From assembly GCA_963971405.1 (NCBI GenBank), contig OZ020484.1:17856001-17920000 (forward strand): 64,000 bases of DNA, written 5' to 3'. The notes beneath the pieces were generated by a model. That model made no database searches. It was not told the origin of the DNA and was given only the letters and a program-made list of their open reading frames with translations. The translations under genes and the position numbers were made by a program. Positions 11,913-26,900 of this stretch are shown here, one piece after another (position 1 is the stretch's first letter; each line of letters begins with the position of its first letter). The stretch is from Psococerastis gibbosa (lineage: Eukaryota; Arthropoda; Insecta; Psocodea; Psocidae).

Positions 11913-14900
11913 TTATAATGAATTCGTACCCATGGTTTCTTGCTGGATTTCTACCTTGTAAGATGGATTATCGTACGCAGACTGTGTTTTTCTCGCAGTT
12001 ATGGGAGCTTTGTTTTGTCCGTGTTTGCGAAAGAGTACTAGGAGAAGAATCAATGCAGCCATGATAGAAAGAGCTGCAATAATAGCAACTGCAACCAACG
12101 GGCCATAGTAATCACCAGGCTCCACAACTGGTGTGTTACCAGACAGTTTCCCTGCAAAGCACAAGGTATATTAAAATATATTAGTTAAAAATGTATTCAA
12201 GAGGGCATCCCAGGCGGACAACTCGAATTCTATAGTTGTGGCGAAAATGCTCAGAAAAATTTCTTCTGTTTGTTCTGATATTTTTGAAAACCATAATATT
12301 TAATGAGATAAAGGGCACCACAGAAAAAAAAAATTGAAACTTGACATTCAAGATAAGTAAAATTGCAATTTTCAATATTATTTATGCCATTAAAGATGAT
12401 ATAGGGCATATGAATTGATAATGAAATTAATTAAAAGAAATGTGTCTACCTCCAAAAAACCAAATCCGACTCTAATTGTTTGCCAGACTACTGCAACCCA
12501 TAGTATATTACCTGAATGAGAGTGGCCTGCAGTTTGTACACCCCCCGGTTTTGTAACGAAGTCGTGCACATTGCTCTTCTTTGTCCGCCCGTTTGTTAAA
12601 TAGGCCTCAAGCCAGAGCCGATATCTGTAACAAAAAACTCATCAAAGTGAGATTCAGCACATAAAAATGCTCTCACCTATTTTCGTTACAATATATTTTT
12701 TAATTATTAAGTACGTCAATGGAATTGACAACCTATTGATTAGCAATTTTTTTTGCTTCTTACCTCGTCGTAGGCTTTAGATCCAGTACTGTTATTTTAG
12801 GGGTTGAGTCTCGCTTAGCAATTTTGAAGCTATTGTAATCCTCTTTTCCGGTTTCACTCTGGTAGATAACACGGTAGATATTGACGTATTTATCTTCAGG
12901 ATAAGGCACTCCGGTCCATGTAACTTCAATACTAGTCGACTTAACAGCCACTACATCGAGCTGTATTTCAAATTTGTATGGATCTGCAAGGTGAAATTAT
13001 AAATTAGGCTTACTACACATTAAATGTTAGAAGTAATTAATTTAAAATGAGTGAATAAGTCTGAACTTAATGCTACACTCTGTACATAATTATACTAGTT
13101 TAGTTTAGTTTATCCAACGCCCACTCTTGACTTTTGAGTCATGCGGTGCCGAGCCAGCCAGTAGAGCGATGAGAAGTGATGCGGGCCCTGGAGGGTGGAT
13201 TCTTCCCTAACGTCCGCAAGCCCAGGGCAGGAGTTGAGATGTTCTGCGACCATTGATAACTATACTGCAGAAGTGAAGATAAATCGACGCCAGAACCTTG
13301 AAAATTAGTTCTAGATTGACAGTTAAAAATAATTTTCCTTTCCCTTACGTATAATCAGCAATACCCCGTTATTAAATTACACTGTGGGTTCGTTCTTTTC
13401 AAGTTGCGACAGAAGTTGGACGGGCCCTAACTTTTACACATTGCACATTATTTAATTGATTAAAAAATGACAAAAATTCGGTCAATTTTATAAGTGAAAA
13501 TTTTCTATCTTAATAGTATGGAACTAACAGGATAATTTTCTACCAGTACCTACGCACCATTTTCAAGTGATGTAGAAAAGTGTATTTTTTTGTCCGACTG
13601 CAGTTCTGTTGTCTGTCCTTGGAAAGGAATAAAGAACATTCCTACTTCATACGAGGTGTTCGGTTTTAATTCTGTCAAAGTGTAACTTGTAACGGAGCGG
13701 TGAATAAGAGGAGTTGCAGAGAACACCTGAAACAATATAATTAAGGGCTTTAATAATCACAGGCACTGGATCTAATCATTCGTTTCAAACCAAAAATTAC
13801 TATAAACGCTGATAAATGTATTGCTGAGTAATAGGATTATGATTATGTAATTAGAAACCATTGAGATTAGGGAAGCTATGGTTAAAAACAAATCGTTACT
13901 TAATGACATAACCTTTTTAAGTAGTTCCCCCTTGTTGGCGCTTCCATTGGTTAATGTTTAATTGTTCAATTTAAATTGTTTACTTTATGCGATGCTGTGT
14001 GTTATCCTGACAATGAGTTTTATTTTGTTTTAGCTTGCATACCTTTTGTTTTATCTGTTTTCAATCGCACTTGACGATGGCGTGAGCCGAAACTGGTTGT
14101 GAATTTTTAATTTAATTTTATTCGTAAAACTATACAAAGTTAATTTTAACAATGAATGTAATTGTGGTGTCGTTTGTTATGGGCAAATAGGCTTAAAATA
14201 AGATTTTGAAAAATCTGGACTGGGGGTATTCGAACCCCAATCTATGCCTACCTGTACCATCGTCTTAACCGCTGGACCACAAGCCCACTCAGGTACAGAG
14301 TCTGCTAAATCCTGTACATACCTGTATATTCTCTTCGACCAGATTCGTATTTGTTAGTCAGGTTAGCACCAGGCCCAGCTACACAACTATCTAACAGAAC
14401 AGGTCTAAGATAAAGCCAATGCTTTATTCAATATATTATACAGTATTATATGGAATACAATACTGCAATATATGTATGGCACATATGCTTACTAGTTATC
14501 CCATAAGAAGGAACGACTTGGCATGCATTTTTAAAATAAAAAATTCTCACTGTAGTCATCTGTGACCTACCTTGCCATCTTGCTCTCTGTATCGCAGTTG
14601 CAAACCGTCAATAAACTGCAATTCAACTTCATTGAATTTGCGCCACTGCACAGAAACCCAGGATGAATTAACTTCAGTAGCGGTTAGTTCAGGGTCTACA
14701 GGTATTTGTGGCGGCAGTGTTGTCATTTCGACGGGCAACGTTCGTACAGTTAGAATAGGACTTTCAATTGCATTCGTGTACCCTCTCAATATAACCTGAA
14801 ATAATAGGAAAACGTGACAAATGTCGTTTTACTGTACTATAGAAGGTTACGTTCAGACAAGTACCACAGATAGTGTGTGATACGTCAGCAACACCATAAT

Positions 14901-17900
14901 CCGCAGCGATCTACTTTTCAGCGAAGAAATTGGTGCACAGATCCCGATTCAAATCTTGGTCAGAATTAATTTTGACCAACTTAGATGGTTTTATTCACAC
15001 ATTATCCACAAATCCTGAAATATTATTAATAAACGATATGTTATCATGCATTTACGCTATTTCAATTATTATATAGGTTACCTTAATGAATATGCTGTAT
15101 TCCGTATTAGGGCGCAAGTTTCCAAGATCGAAATGCAATTGAGGTGTCGCGATTAGATCGCCGGGTGGCGCAAGTACTTGTCTTTCCCATGTGCTAGGAT
15201 CTTGGCCACTGAAAGCAAAATAAGTTGTTATCAGTTATGTTGAAATGAAATGTAAGTTATTTTTGTTTACGTGAGTACTCCTTAAACGCCGTAGACTTCA
15301 TTTGGGCCACTTTTTATTTCCTCTGACGTTTTCACACATTTTCATCGTAGATTAATTGTAATAATATTAATTTCATTTGGACCCTAGACAACTTCCATTC
15401 GTTGAATCAGTTTTCACGCAGAATTCATTTAATTAATGGCAGAATGATTGAACCTTGACTTTCTTGATCACAACTGTATCATTATTAAAATCAAGTATTC
15501 CTAACTCGTACCTCTGCCTACTATCTTAAGATGAAGCCTATTTCTATACTTACAGACAGGCTTGCTTTACACTGAATCGCGTTATAGCAAGACCATTTCG
15601 CGGATAACCAATAAGAACGACAGTGACTACAACTTAGGGCTCGAGTACAAACAGCACTCTACCTGTAAATTGAATTCGCTAGAATGCTTAATGACTGCCC
15701 ATGATACGGTCTTCTTATAATCTTCCTTCGGCGCTTAGTAAACTGTCACTGAGACTATTTAACCCAATAAGAAACTTACTGTTCATCGGCAGTGTAACGA
15801 ACTTCAACTCTTCCATGTAATCCAACAAGGAAAGGCGGCACTGAAAATGCAAGACGCACTGTATGCTCGTCCAAAGGCTCCATGACTTGCACAAGCACAC
15901 CATTCCCTGCTTCTGGACCTAAAAGCAACCGTTACGAAATAAAATTTTAATGTGGGCTACATTACAAATTGTGAAATGTAGTCGTAAGTCACTAAGTTAC
16001 ATAAAGTACAAATGGGCATTTCCTGTAGTTTGTCATCTACTTCTAAATGTCAAAATAAACGCTATAGCCCTTTCATCATCGTTATAAGCTCACATTAAAA
16101 GATCAAAAATGCTGCATGTTCTGAGCATCATTAAAAATAATTCAAAATCACTACTTTCAGAGTCATAAGTGAATACGACGTACAGTACGTTCGTATGAGT
16201 TTCATATTAAAATGGTCACGTAAATTAATTGAAATGGAAGAAATGAAAGATGTAAAAACAAACCTGAAGGATTGGTAGTGTAATTGATAGGAAGAGAGTG
16301 GTGCTCGTTGCTAATAATATGAGGATCATCGGGGAAATGGTGAGGGAGGAAGTGGAAGAAGGGTACGTCAGGAGGGGTCGGGAAAGGGGGATTATGACTA
16401 GGCACTTGGTGATAGACATCAGCGGGGGTGGGCAATGGTTTGTGCTGGGGTTGGCTGACGTATACATCGCCAACTAGAGGTGGGTGCAGCGGGAACGGAC
16501 CAGTCAGAGGGCCAAGGTCATCTTCACTTTCCACCACGACTTTTCCAGGTTTTTTAGCCTTTTCCCCTTTCTCAAACTGATATTTCTTTTCAAAGTCTTC
16601 CTTCGTAGGTTTGACAACAAAAGGTGGTGGTCCATGAATGCCCTCGTCTTTAGTAGAAAGAAAGGTTTCTAGACCATGTTCCAAGCCGTAGGGCGGTCCG
16701 GGAATGTGGGCAGCGTCATTGGTCGGTACTTTGTCAGTATGTTTAGGGCGGGGTGGTAGCCGCACCGGACCAGGTAGAGGGGGTTCCGTGGGCTCGCCAT
16801 CCTCGTCGAGACCGAAAGGGGCTAAGTAATTATGCGGAGCCTCACTTGAGCCCTTTGCAACATCCTTCCCGCCCAATATGGATCCAATGCTCGTCCTATT
16901 GTCTGTAACAAAGTCGTCAGTCCTAGTCACACAAAGTCGTGGTGAATTTTTGAATCAGGACGAGAGGAAGTAACAGCTAATAGCACAGTTGCATATTCAC
17001 CATAAGGAAATTCTAAAAGGTGAAACCTCTTAGATTAGGATCGTAGGATTAATAAATAATTATAATAATAAATCATACATTTTACTATTTAAGGCTTTCT
17101 AGCGAAATCAGATATGCTTAGCGGTGTAATTGTTTCTATAACACCCCATTGCGTAGTATTAATTAAGACTCCACTTGGCAAGTAACTACATACTATTACT
17201 AGAGAATAATATTAGCCTACAGAACGATCCAATCAGTTGTGACGTAGAAACAACATTTTTTCTGAGTATCATGTACTAACTCCAGGAAGATTTTAATCAG
17301 TCTACCTGAGCTAGGAGGGCAGACCCAGAAGCGGCAACATGAATCACCCGGATACAATTTGAGTTCTGCCATCGACGCAGGACAAGGTAGATCGGACGGG
17401 GGCGTAGGAGGGTGGGGAGGACACACATTTTGGCATGTCACGTTCCCAAGCTCACAGTAGCATTTCTGTTCACAACCTGTAAATGAATAATTCATTATTA
17501 ATGTGCGATACAAGGTGGTATTTAAAGACCAGTGTAGTCGACCTTGCCTCGAAATAAACCCCCCCCCCCCCCCTGTTCTGCCCCCTGCATCAGCCCGATT
17601 ATAGCGAGTTTTCAATTTTTACTCCCTTAGACGTAGAAACATTAAATAAAATTCGTGTTACAATATATATTTCAAAATTCTACCTATTCATTTTTATGTT
17701 TATTAGTATTTCCGTTCTTCCAATGGGCCATTTTATGTAGGCCTAGGTTTATAAAAAGTCCGTTAGGCTATTATTATTATTATTTCCTTCAATTATAAAA
17801 CATTGTCTTGTATTCCAATTTATAAATTTGAATTTCCCGCGCATATTTTAACACCGTCACGTGACACCTTACTACTGCGGTATTAAAAAATAAATCCCGG

Positions 17901-20900
17901 TATTATAATAATTTCAAATCGCCATGATCGGGCTGCAGGAGCCAGGAGGCATAATGCTTAACACCAATTTCCACCGACTATTCATTCTAAGAAGAACATG
18001 CCAGGGTAAAATGATACTCGTAGTCAGTAGTCACATTCACAGTCCTAGAATCAACCGCAATGGGCCCGCGCAATTAAATCAATACAATAAAATGCTTTGG
18101 TTACTCCGGTTTAAAAGAATATAAAAAAAAAACTAAAATTGAACACCTAGTCCATGATTCCTCACCATTGTAAGAGATAAATCTCAATATTTTACCTGTG
18201 ATATTTGACGGTATTTCAGCCCAGTTGGGAAAGTTTTGCCCCATGAACGTGCACGAGCCGTTGTCCAAACATCTGACTTTGTCTGAGCAACAGTTTGGAG
18301 GTGACGGTTTAAAATCTCGAGGTTGCGTCTCCCACCGCAGACACGTCGGGTCCAGCACGTCCAAGCCAAACTCTGAAGGACATTCAATTGGCGAACAGGT
18401 CACACCTTCGTCGGTGCAGACACAAAAAGAAACGCAGGCATCATTAAATTCTTGGCCTGAAAAATTAAATGAAACAACAAAATTAGATTCGAAAGTCTAT
18501 TTTATTAAATGTAGATTTTTGTTATACTTGTAAACATGTGATGTAATGTTTACTATGTACTATGTGTTACGGTTATGTTACGTAGTTACTGTTATGTTGA
18601 CAGCTTAATAAACCTTGCTAAGGCTACTGAGTGGAAGAATGGAAGGGTATGCAGGTTAGTGCTTAGGCGGGTATTCCAGTGGTCAATTTCACTTCAAATT
18701 TGATTTGAGATTTTTGTTTTACTCTATGACAATCTCCATTTTAATTTCCTCATGTTAAAATTGATCAATGATCATAGAGTAAAATCACGCGTTGCAAACA
18801 AGAACAAACTGAAATTAAACAATGGCGTCGTCTAGAGATGAAAAATAATGTAAATTAATTTCTTGAGAACGAACGAATTATTTCGTAGTTTCAATAATAA
18901 AATTTCTTGTAGATTATAAAATGAGAAGAAAGACGGCGGGCAAATTTTCAAATTTGGACAAAATTGAAAACAAAAATGAGCAATTGCTCAAAACAAGTGG
19001 AATAGGGTGTAAAAATAAATAATGCAACATTGATGATTTACCGTCAATGAAAAAATCAAATATGAAGTAAAATTGACCAGTGGAATACACGCCTTAGCGT
19101 CATTACTAAAGGTAACAATGACATCATAGGCTATGTATAAAGTGTCTGGTAAGCTCATTGGCAGATCTGGCGATACCATGACTGTTATTGGGTACCGCAA
19201 TTAGGCAACCGCCAGTTTTCTTAAGATTTGACGGAAAAGGCCCTCATCAAATCATATGACACCGGCATGCTCTCCCCACTCATTTACTAAGAAAAAAAGA
19301 TTTTTTGCCATCATCAAAGAACTGGCTCAATAATTCGGAAATAACAAATAACATTTCTTAAATCACTATTAAATGCAATAATCGGTATACCTAAGTAAAA
19401 ATTAATAAGTACTAAATTATAAGTAAGTATGTAAAAGAACTTATTGTGATGTGATCCAAAGGCCTGGTACCCCCACGTGCGCATGTATTGGATATACATA
19501 TACGTGGTGTGGAATATGTTTTTGACAATTTGTATTCTTACTGGTTTAATATAATTTACTTTACTTTACTTAAATAGTCAAATTGGTAGAGAATTAGAAG
19601 TTATATATAGGAGAGATGGGACATTCCAGCCCACCAAATTATTTTTTGAATCCTGTGACGGCCTGCTACGTCTTTTCAATGACTGGTCATAGGAGACGTA
19701 TTAGAGAATATTGGTGGGATGCGATTGTCCCATCTCTCCAATACAGAACTATAAACTGGACATTTGGCCTTCGTCCAACCTCCCCTTACCTTCTGCGGTA
19801 GAGGAAAAACGCCGCTGTCAGGCATGTTGCTGGCCCCGATATCCTAAATAGAGCAGTGGTCAAGGAAGAGCATCACAGTATTCACTGCAAGTTTATGACG
19901 GGTTGCCGTGCCATGGTGTTTTTTTCTTATCCAATAATATATATATAATACGGAATATTGTCAGTTATCAAATAGTTTTACCTATTGTATAATTGTGATT
20001 CTTGTAGTTGCAATAGTCTATTGAATCCAATTCATCAGTCATTTCCCCACTAGGAACTTGAGCGGTTGCATTGACGTCTTCTTTGGGCAGTGTGAGAACC
20101 ACTGCATTGCTCCGCCGGTTCCCCGACACAATCCTCACTCTCACTGTCTTACCAGGCTTCAGACCATATACCGCGGCCCCATCCAAGCCCACAGCATTCC
20201 AGTTCAGGCCATCCTCGCTCGCCTCTGCCGTCAGATTTGCATCCAGCACTGGCTCGCCTACGAAGTGGACTATCGCAGCAGTGCTATTGATTGCGTCAGC
20301 TGAACTTATCCTCAGATCCTCCGAGTCTGTATTACCTGCAAAGGAAAACCAACTTAACATTTGAAAGAAAAAGGAAAATGGTATCGAGTGTGTCAAGTTT
20401 AACCAAAGAAAGTGAAATACATTCTAAATTTCGCACATGTGAAACAAGATAATTGGCCATTAAAACTATATTTTCGGCAACAAACTGTGTAATTAATTAA
20501 ATAACGTTTTCGCTTGTTCTTCCTGAGTGTAGTTTATTCATATTTCATACATTTTTATCAGCATTGCAACATTTCAGTTCCTGATACTGAAGGAAAGTCT
20601 GCATTCAGGATAGTGACCGGCCCAAATCCAAGCAAAAGCTTGGTTTGTCTTGGAAACAAACCAAACTACAAACCAAGTTCGACAAAAAGCTTCGACAGTC
20701 AAACTTCAATAATTGCTTTTTGGTAAATCTCATTTAAGAGAAAAAATGAATTAGCTAGCACGTCGTACGTGCAATGTTTAAGCCACGTCTAAATAGTACA
20801 ATATAATATGTACTCAATGTAGACTTTATATATATGGTGTTAAAATTGTAAGCTTTCCATAGATGGTTCAATACATCCCTATCAACGAGGACATCAAATG

Positions 20901-23900
20901 TATCAAATGTATTTATAATTCTATCAAAGTACAGGATACATATCGTCAATTCCCTACCCCAAATGTTCCTAAGAATGAGCTTGGGGAGGGAACATACCAT
21001 ACTAGACTAAATTCAATAACATGTATGCCTCAAATGGATAGCTATACTATTGCAAAACAAATGCTTTGTTTGGTTTGGAGTTCGGCTTGGAAACAAACCT
21101 AGCAAAAAAGCCAATGTTTAATAAAGCTTGAATTGTTTTGGGTTCATCACTAATTCAGAGGCACGAAAATAAAAGAGCTAGCGCTATAGTATAAATGGAG
21201 TGGTTGCAATGGCCATCATAACCAATTATTTGGTCCGAATAATTTATTTCTGGCACCACAAAATTCCTTATTCTGTTCGATGGAGACATTGTCATAGAAT
21301 ATGCCGTGAATGGTAGTAGTTACCCTATAATTCAAACAGGTTTAAACATACTTAGAGGCCGTTTGGAGATTTTTAATTCTTCCTTGAGTGTTCTGTCGAG
21401 TCATAGGTCTTACAAACCAGCAGGCATATCGCGAGGTAAAGAAGAATAACTAAACCAGGAAAAAGATGAAATTATTCTAAATGAATTGCAAATTTACTTA
21501 GATACAGGAATTAAATTTCGATAAGATATAATTCAGAAATTGATTGCCCACAGAGATTAGGCTAGGCGTAGGCATAACTGGGCTTTACGGCGTGTTAATT
21601 TTATTACCGTATTAAAGTGGTTTACATAATTCCTCGGGTAGGTTATTCTTTTCATCTCGTGCTAGGCCTGCAGAGTGCAGATCATACAATACAATAAGAT
21701 ACAAACCTGTCTTGGTGACATCGTGATCCATTAGGGTGACATCACAAAGAACAACCATGCAGCATGGGTCAGCCCGATCCGGAACTGACACACAGCCGTC
21801 CGCGACCGCCGTTGAGTTGGCGGCGGGGCAGCGCGGGCGACAGTCTACCTTCCCGTCATCACCACAGGCGCACACTGCCGAACAACCGTCGTTGAAAACC
21901 TCACCGTGTTTGAAAGTTTCATTTTTATGAGTGCACACCCCCTTCGTCGCTTCTGAAAAAGGTGCACACTATTTGTTAGTTTTGATTCAGGGCTGTTTGG
22001 CCCAGCGCATAATGCCGCCAAACAGTCTTCGATTCGCTGGGTTATTTGGAGGTTACCTGATATTCTTTGCACCGATTTAATAGGAAGCTGGCCGTCGACG
22101 TTGGCCACCCCTAGATCACCCCAAAATAAGTTGGTATTTAATTTAATGGTCATAAAGATTTGGTCACGGAAATTGGCAGAGGTCTATTTTCATAAATAGT
22201 ACTACGAGTTTTTTTTTTAGTTTTGGTGAAGGGTTTTCTCCCGCTAAACTGATCTAGACGACATAAATGTACCGAATTATGAAGCTCATGGGGAAATTAT
22301 AACAGGAATTAAAAATACCTAATATATAATATGAAATAATAAATAAATAATAAATAGTCCTCTACCAATTGACGAGACCTAATCTGTATAGCTTAAGTAT
22401 TAAATTAAATAAAAAATATAAACCTGCCTATTTTGGGATGATCCAGGCGTGGCCAATGTCAACGGTAAGCTTCCTTTTTACGTCTTATTCGCACTAAATC
22501 GTACTCGGCATCTGATAATATATCGCTTGGTCCCTGACAACACAAGCACACCCCTGTTAGCTGCTATTTAATAAATAGGCAACCCTAAGCCGATTTCATT
22601 CTCATATACACCCGTAGATGCATTCATTAAAATAGGTAGCAATTTACTTTTAGCCTAAATTAAAGCAACAAGGTACTATTCTGCCCTAGTGAAAATCGTT
22701 CGCGCAGACAAAAGAGCAACGGAGCCAGCTAATGAGTATGGAAAGGTGCCGGGCATATTATCACGATATACAAGGTTCCATGGTTTCAAATAATTATCAC
22801 CAGTATCAGCAAAATTGAATGGCATTTAATTGCCTTTTGCTAATGCAATGGGTCATAAAACTCCTCTTATTAATGTGTACATAACGTAGAACTGCTCTTC
22901 TGACGCACATTTCTTTTACTTGACGAAAACGAAATACCTGAAGATTGGGTGCACGTATGAATGACACAACATTCATCTGGGGATGGCTTTTCTTCGCACT
23001 CCGGGTCTGAGCGGAGGCCCTTCCGGATGAGGGGCAGCTGGCATCGAGGCTCGCAGACTGCGCGGCCTCCCGTCACACACTTGCACCGCTCCTCACACCC
23101 GTTGAAGAAATTTTCGCCAACGGCGTATTTGCCCTGTAAATACGACAACGTTGCAGTCATTTGAAAGCTGCATGCTTTTCGATTTGCTAATGATCATTCT
23201 AGAGTTCTATATAGAGAGATTGGACATTTGAACCCGCCAAAAATATTTTTTGAATCCTTGGGCCACCTGCTTCGTCTTTTCAATGGCTAGCCATATGAGA
23301 AGTGGCGGGTAGCCCCAGTAGCAAATGTGCCATCTCTCTCAAAATAAACCTCTTGAATTCCTGGACTACTAGACCATTTCTGACCTTAAAAGAACACCTG
23401 ACACTATGCTACTATCGACTAAGATATTTCCAATTAATATATTTCGGGGAGGTTGGCATTAAGAGTAATAAATCAAAAAACTCAGGGTTTTTTTCGCCAG
23501 TTTTGTAGTATAAAACTGAAAATACCAAAAATGTTGATTTTTGAGAACCTAAATGTTTGCCAACAAATTTATGCACAGTTGAAGACATTTCGTTTAAAAA
23601 AGAAAAACCCTTTTTGTGGATCCTGGGGCCGCCAAATATGACGGAATATCGAAAATTTCAACCAGCAAAAAAGCTTTCCTTATACTAATGTGTAAATAGG
23701 AAAACAACTAATGTTTATTGCGTTTAGGTACTTAAAATGTCTTATGCGAATCATCATGACATATGGCCGTGCTGCTCAGTACAGGAACACTATTTTTGGT
23801 CGAAAGGTCAGATGAGCAACCTTGAATGGAGATTTTAAAATAAAGACATTCAGTGTTCTGACACAATAGAGAAGTGCTAATTGGTGTTTTTGATCATGTC

Positions 23901-26900
23901 ATGTTACAAAGTTCGCTAGCAAAACTTGTACCGGCACCAACTCTTCTTCAGTATTCACTATTCAGTATTCCTCGCCTATCAGCAGCTCTTCCGGAGTTTT
24001 TAGAGAAACAAAGGGTTCTTAATTGATCATTTATTGTTCTCTTTTGTACACGTCCTTAATCTTTGTGTATGCAAAATTTCGGCATAATAGTAACCTACAC
24101 GTACATTTAATTTTAATATCTTCCTGTTAACTTTCTATCGAGCTTACATAGTAGTAATAGGTATTGTATATGCAGTAACTAAGTAGGTACTAAAGAAAGT
24201 GCAATTACTTCATTGTAGGACAATGGAGACTTCAAAATTAAAGTATTCTCACATTGTTAGGCTAGAGTGCTAGACTAAAACTACAATGCAACACTACAAT
24301 TTGTGGTAGCCTACATTACAAGGTTCACGCGGTTAAAGCAATGTCTTAATTTCTTACAGTGCAAGACAATACTACAAAAAGACAAATGTTTCAATTAATG
24401 AGATTGGGACAGGGGCCGGCAAGCCTATCTATGTCTACTGCAGGCAACTCTTGAGATTTCATGAGAATTGTCAATTCACATATTGTCAAAACACGATTCA
24501 TGTACCAAACTGCCCAGAAAACTGACTATGATTACAGCTACAGATACAAAATGTTCATAAATTTTACCTGGCAGAGACTAGTGTTTTTAGGTTGAGACGA
24601 AACTTCAGGTATATCGTCCAAAGACAAATCGTCCAACGACTTGGCACTCTCCGTAACAGTGTTGCCCCCATTTCCTACACTGGAAGCTGTGATATTTAGA
24701 GCCCGGCCTTCTCCAGCCGTTGTTGTCCTGTTCAACCCGGATTCTGAAAAAAAAGAATTCCCATTTATGCTGCGGAGTGTAGATATTAAGAGAAAAAAAC
24801 CAAGTATCGTCTGCATAACCATTGATATATACAGATATAAACAGTATGGAGTGCAATAGCACAGTAGATAATTAACACAAGGGCCATCCATGATTGCCGG
24901 ATCATAAAGTATAGACCTTTGCCCCCAAAAAACTCATCAGCTGTATATTTCAGCAAGATCTGTTTCAAGAGTTTAAACCCGCCTAGTGGCGTACGCGCGG
25001 TAAAATAACTGACAGATGTCGGTAATGGGTCTCACAACTCGTAAACTGCTTACTTGATACCCTAAGGCGGGGTTTTCACATACGTCAATGGTCAATGAGA
25101 AATATGAAATTGATGTTTTAGCAGACATTTAAGACAAATTCTGCTACCACGTCAAAACCATATTTCTCATTGACCATTGACGTATATGAAAACGCCGCCT
25201 AACCATACATATCAATTTGGTATAAAATAGAACCAGTAAGAGTGAACCCGTAAATTATGCTTTCCTATTTATCAATTAGGCGGGGTTTCCACATACGTCA
25301 ATAGTCAATGGGAAATATGGTTTTGACGTGGTAGCAGAATTTTTAGTATGTCTTTAATGTCTGCTAAAACGTCAATTTCACATTTCTCATTGACCATTGA
25401 CGTATGTGGTAACCCCGCCTAATGCAGTCCCATGGTAAAGAACCGGTCAGAGTTTACTCAAACATGCTTTCCAATTTATCAATTAGTAGATAGAGAAAAT
25501 GAGTACTTTCTTGGTAAATAATTTTCCTATAGTTAAATTTCGGACATCCCGGGGGTGGGGGGGGGGGGGTTGTCCACCTGACGTCACTGGAGGTGAAGTA
25601 AATTCTAGATAGGTCAGACATTACATTACATTTCCACACAGCAATAATGGCAGGGCACGCAGTGCATTTGAGCGGGAATTTTCATTAAAAAAAAAAAAAA
25701 AAAAATTTGCACAAACCAAATAGTTTTTTAAGAAAGCAACCTGTCCGGTTTCGTTACTCAATTTAACACCTAAAACATGCCAGAAGGTAGAAATCATCAA
25801 TAGAAAGGTTTCGCAGAAAAATTATTTTTTAGTCATTTTTTATTAAAATTTAGTTATTTTTATTTTTTTACCCCCAGAAGCGAACTATCAAGGGGCAAGC
25901 GACCCCCCGCATTTTGTTAACATTAATGACGACTACAATATATGTGAATTTAAAAGAAATTGTTGGAGCCGTTTTTGTGAATAATTTTTGTGAACCTTCA
26001 TCCCAAATTTCATCAAAATCGGCCGAGTAGTTTGCCTGGAAATAGATGAACAGACAGACAGACATACAGACAGACAGAGCGACAGACAGACATTTCGTAA
26101 AAACCATTTTTTTGGGTTCCTGGGACCTCAAAGTGTAATTCCGTTGAAATCTCGGAATCGGTAATTTCGACCATCACAAAGCTTTCCTTATACTACGTAT
26201 AAATTGGAAAGCAATAATTGTCCCATAGTTCAGTTTCGGCTGCCTCCTGCCTATAGATTTTCCCTACCCTACAACACTGGATTGATCGATGGGACGATTG
26301 CATAGTTTACAATGGGCAGACCCCGCATCTAATAATAATGGTATGGTATGCAATGCATTGGGGCTCGGAGTAATCGCCATAATAATTTATCTTAATAAAT
26401 TAATTTCTTTAAACCCAAAACCTTGATTGGGAAAGCAACCTATTCGGTTTTGTTACTCTATTTAGCGCCTAAAACATACGTGAAGTTGATGGAAAGCATG
26501 GTTAGAATGGTCGTCAGTAAAATTATTTATTTAGTCATTTTTCATCAAAATTGAGTCGTTTTTATTTTTTAACGTCCTGAACTAAGTTATGTATGAAACT
26601 AACAAGGGGTATGCGACCTAGTGGGTTTTCTTTACATTAATAAGTACCTACTACAATATAAGGGAATTTAAAAAAAAACGTTTGAGACAGCATGTTTTTC
26701 AGTTGTTTTGGGATATAAAACGAAAAAATAAAGTTATTTCAAAGAAAATTATTCTCGGAAAAAACACCCCTGAAAAATTTAATCAAATTCTATAGGCCCC
26801 AAATCGAGTTACAGACAGACTGACATTTCGTAAAAACCACTTTTTAGTTCCTGAGACCTCAAAACCCGTTTAAATGTCAAAATCTAACATTTCGACCATC

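Noticed and set aside
14040-14110. Hammerhead-ribozyme-like string (TTGACGA...GCCGAAAC) in a receptor intron
   Set aside because: The core needs CTGANGA but reads TTGACGA, which changes a catalytic base, and I could not find pairing strands for stems I and III.
20620-21130. Possible inverted element bounded by GGTTTGTCTTGGAAACAAAC-like blocks
   Set aside because: The two blocks (about 20640 and 21075) are similar but simple in sequence, and their orientation and ends cannot be resolved by eye.
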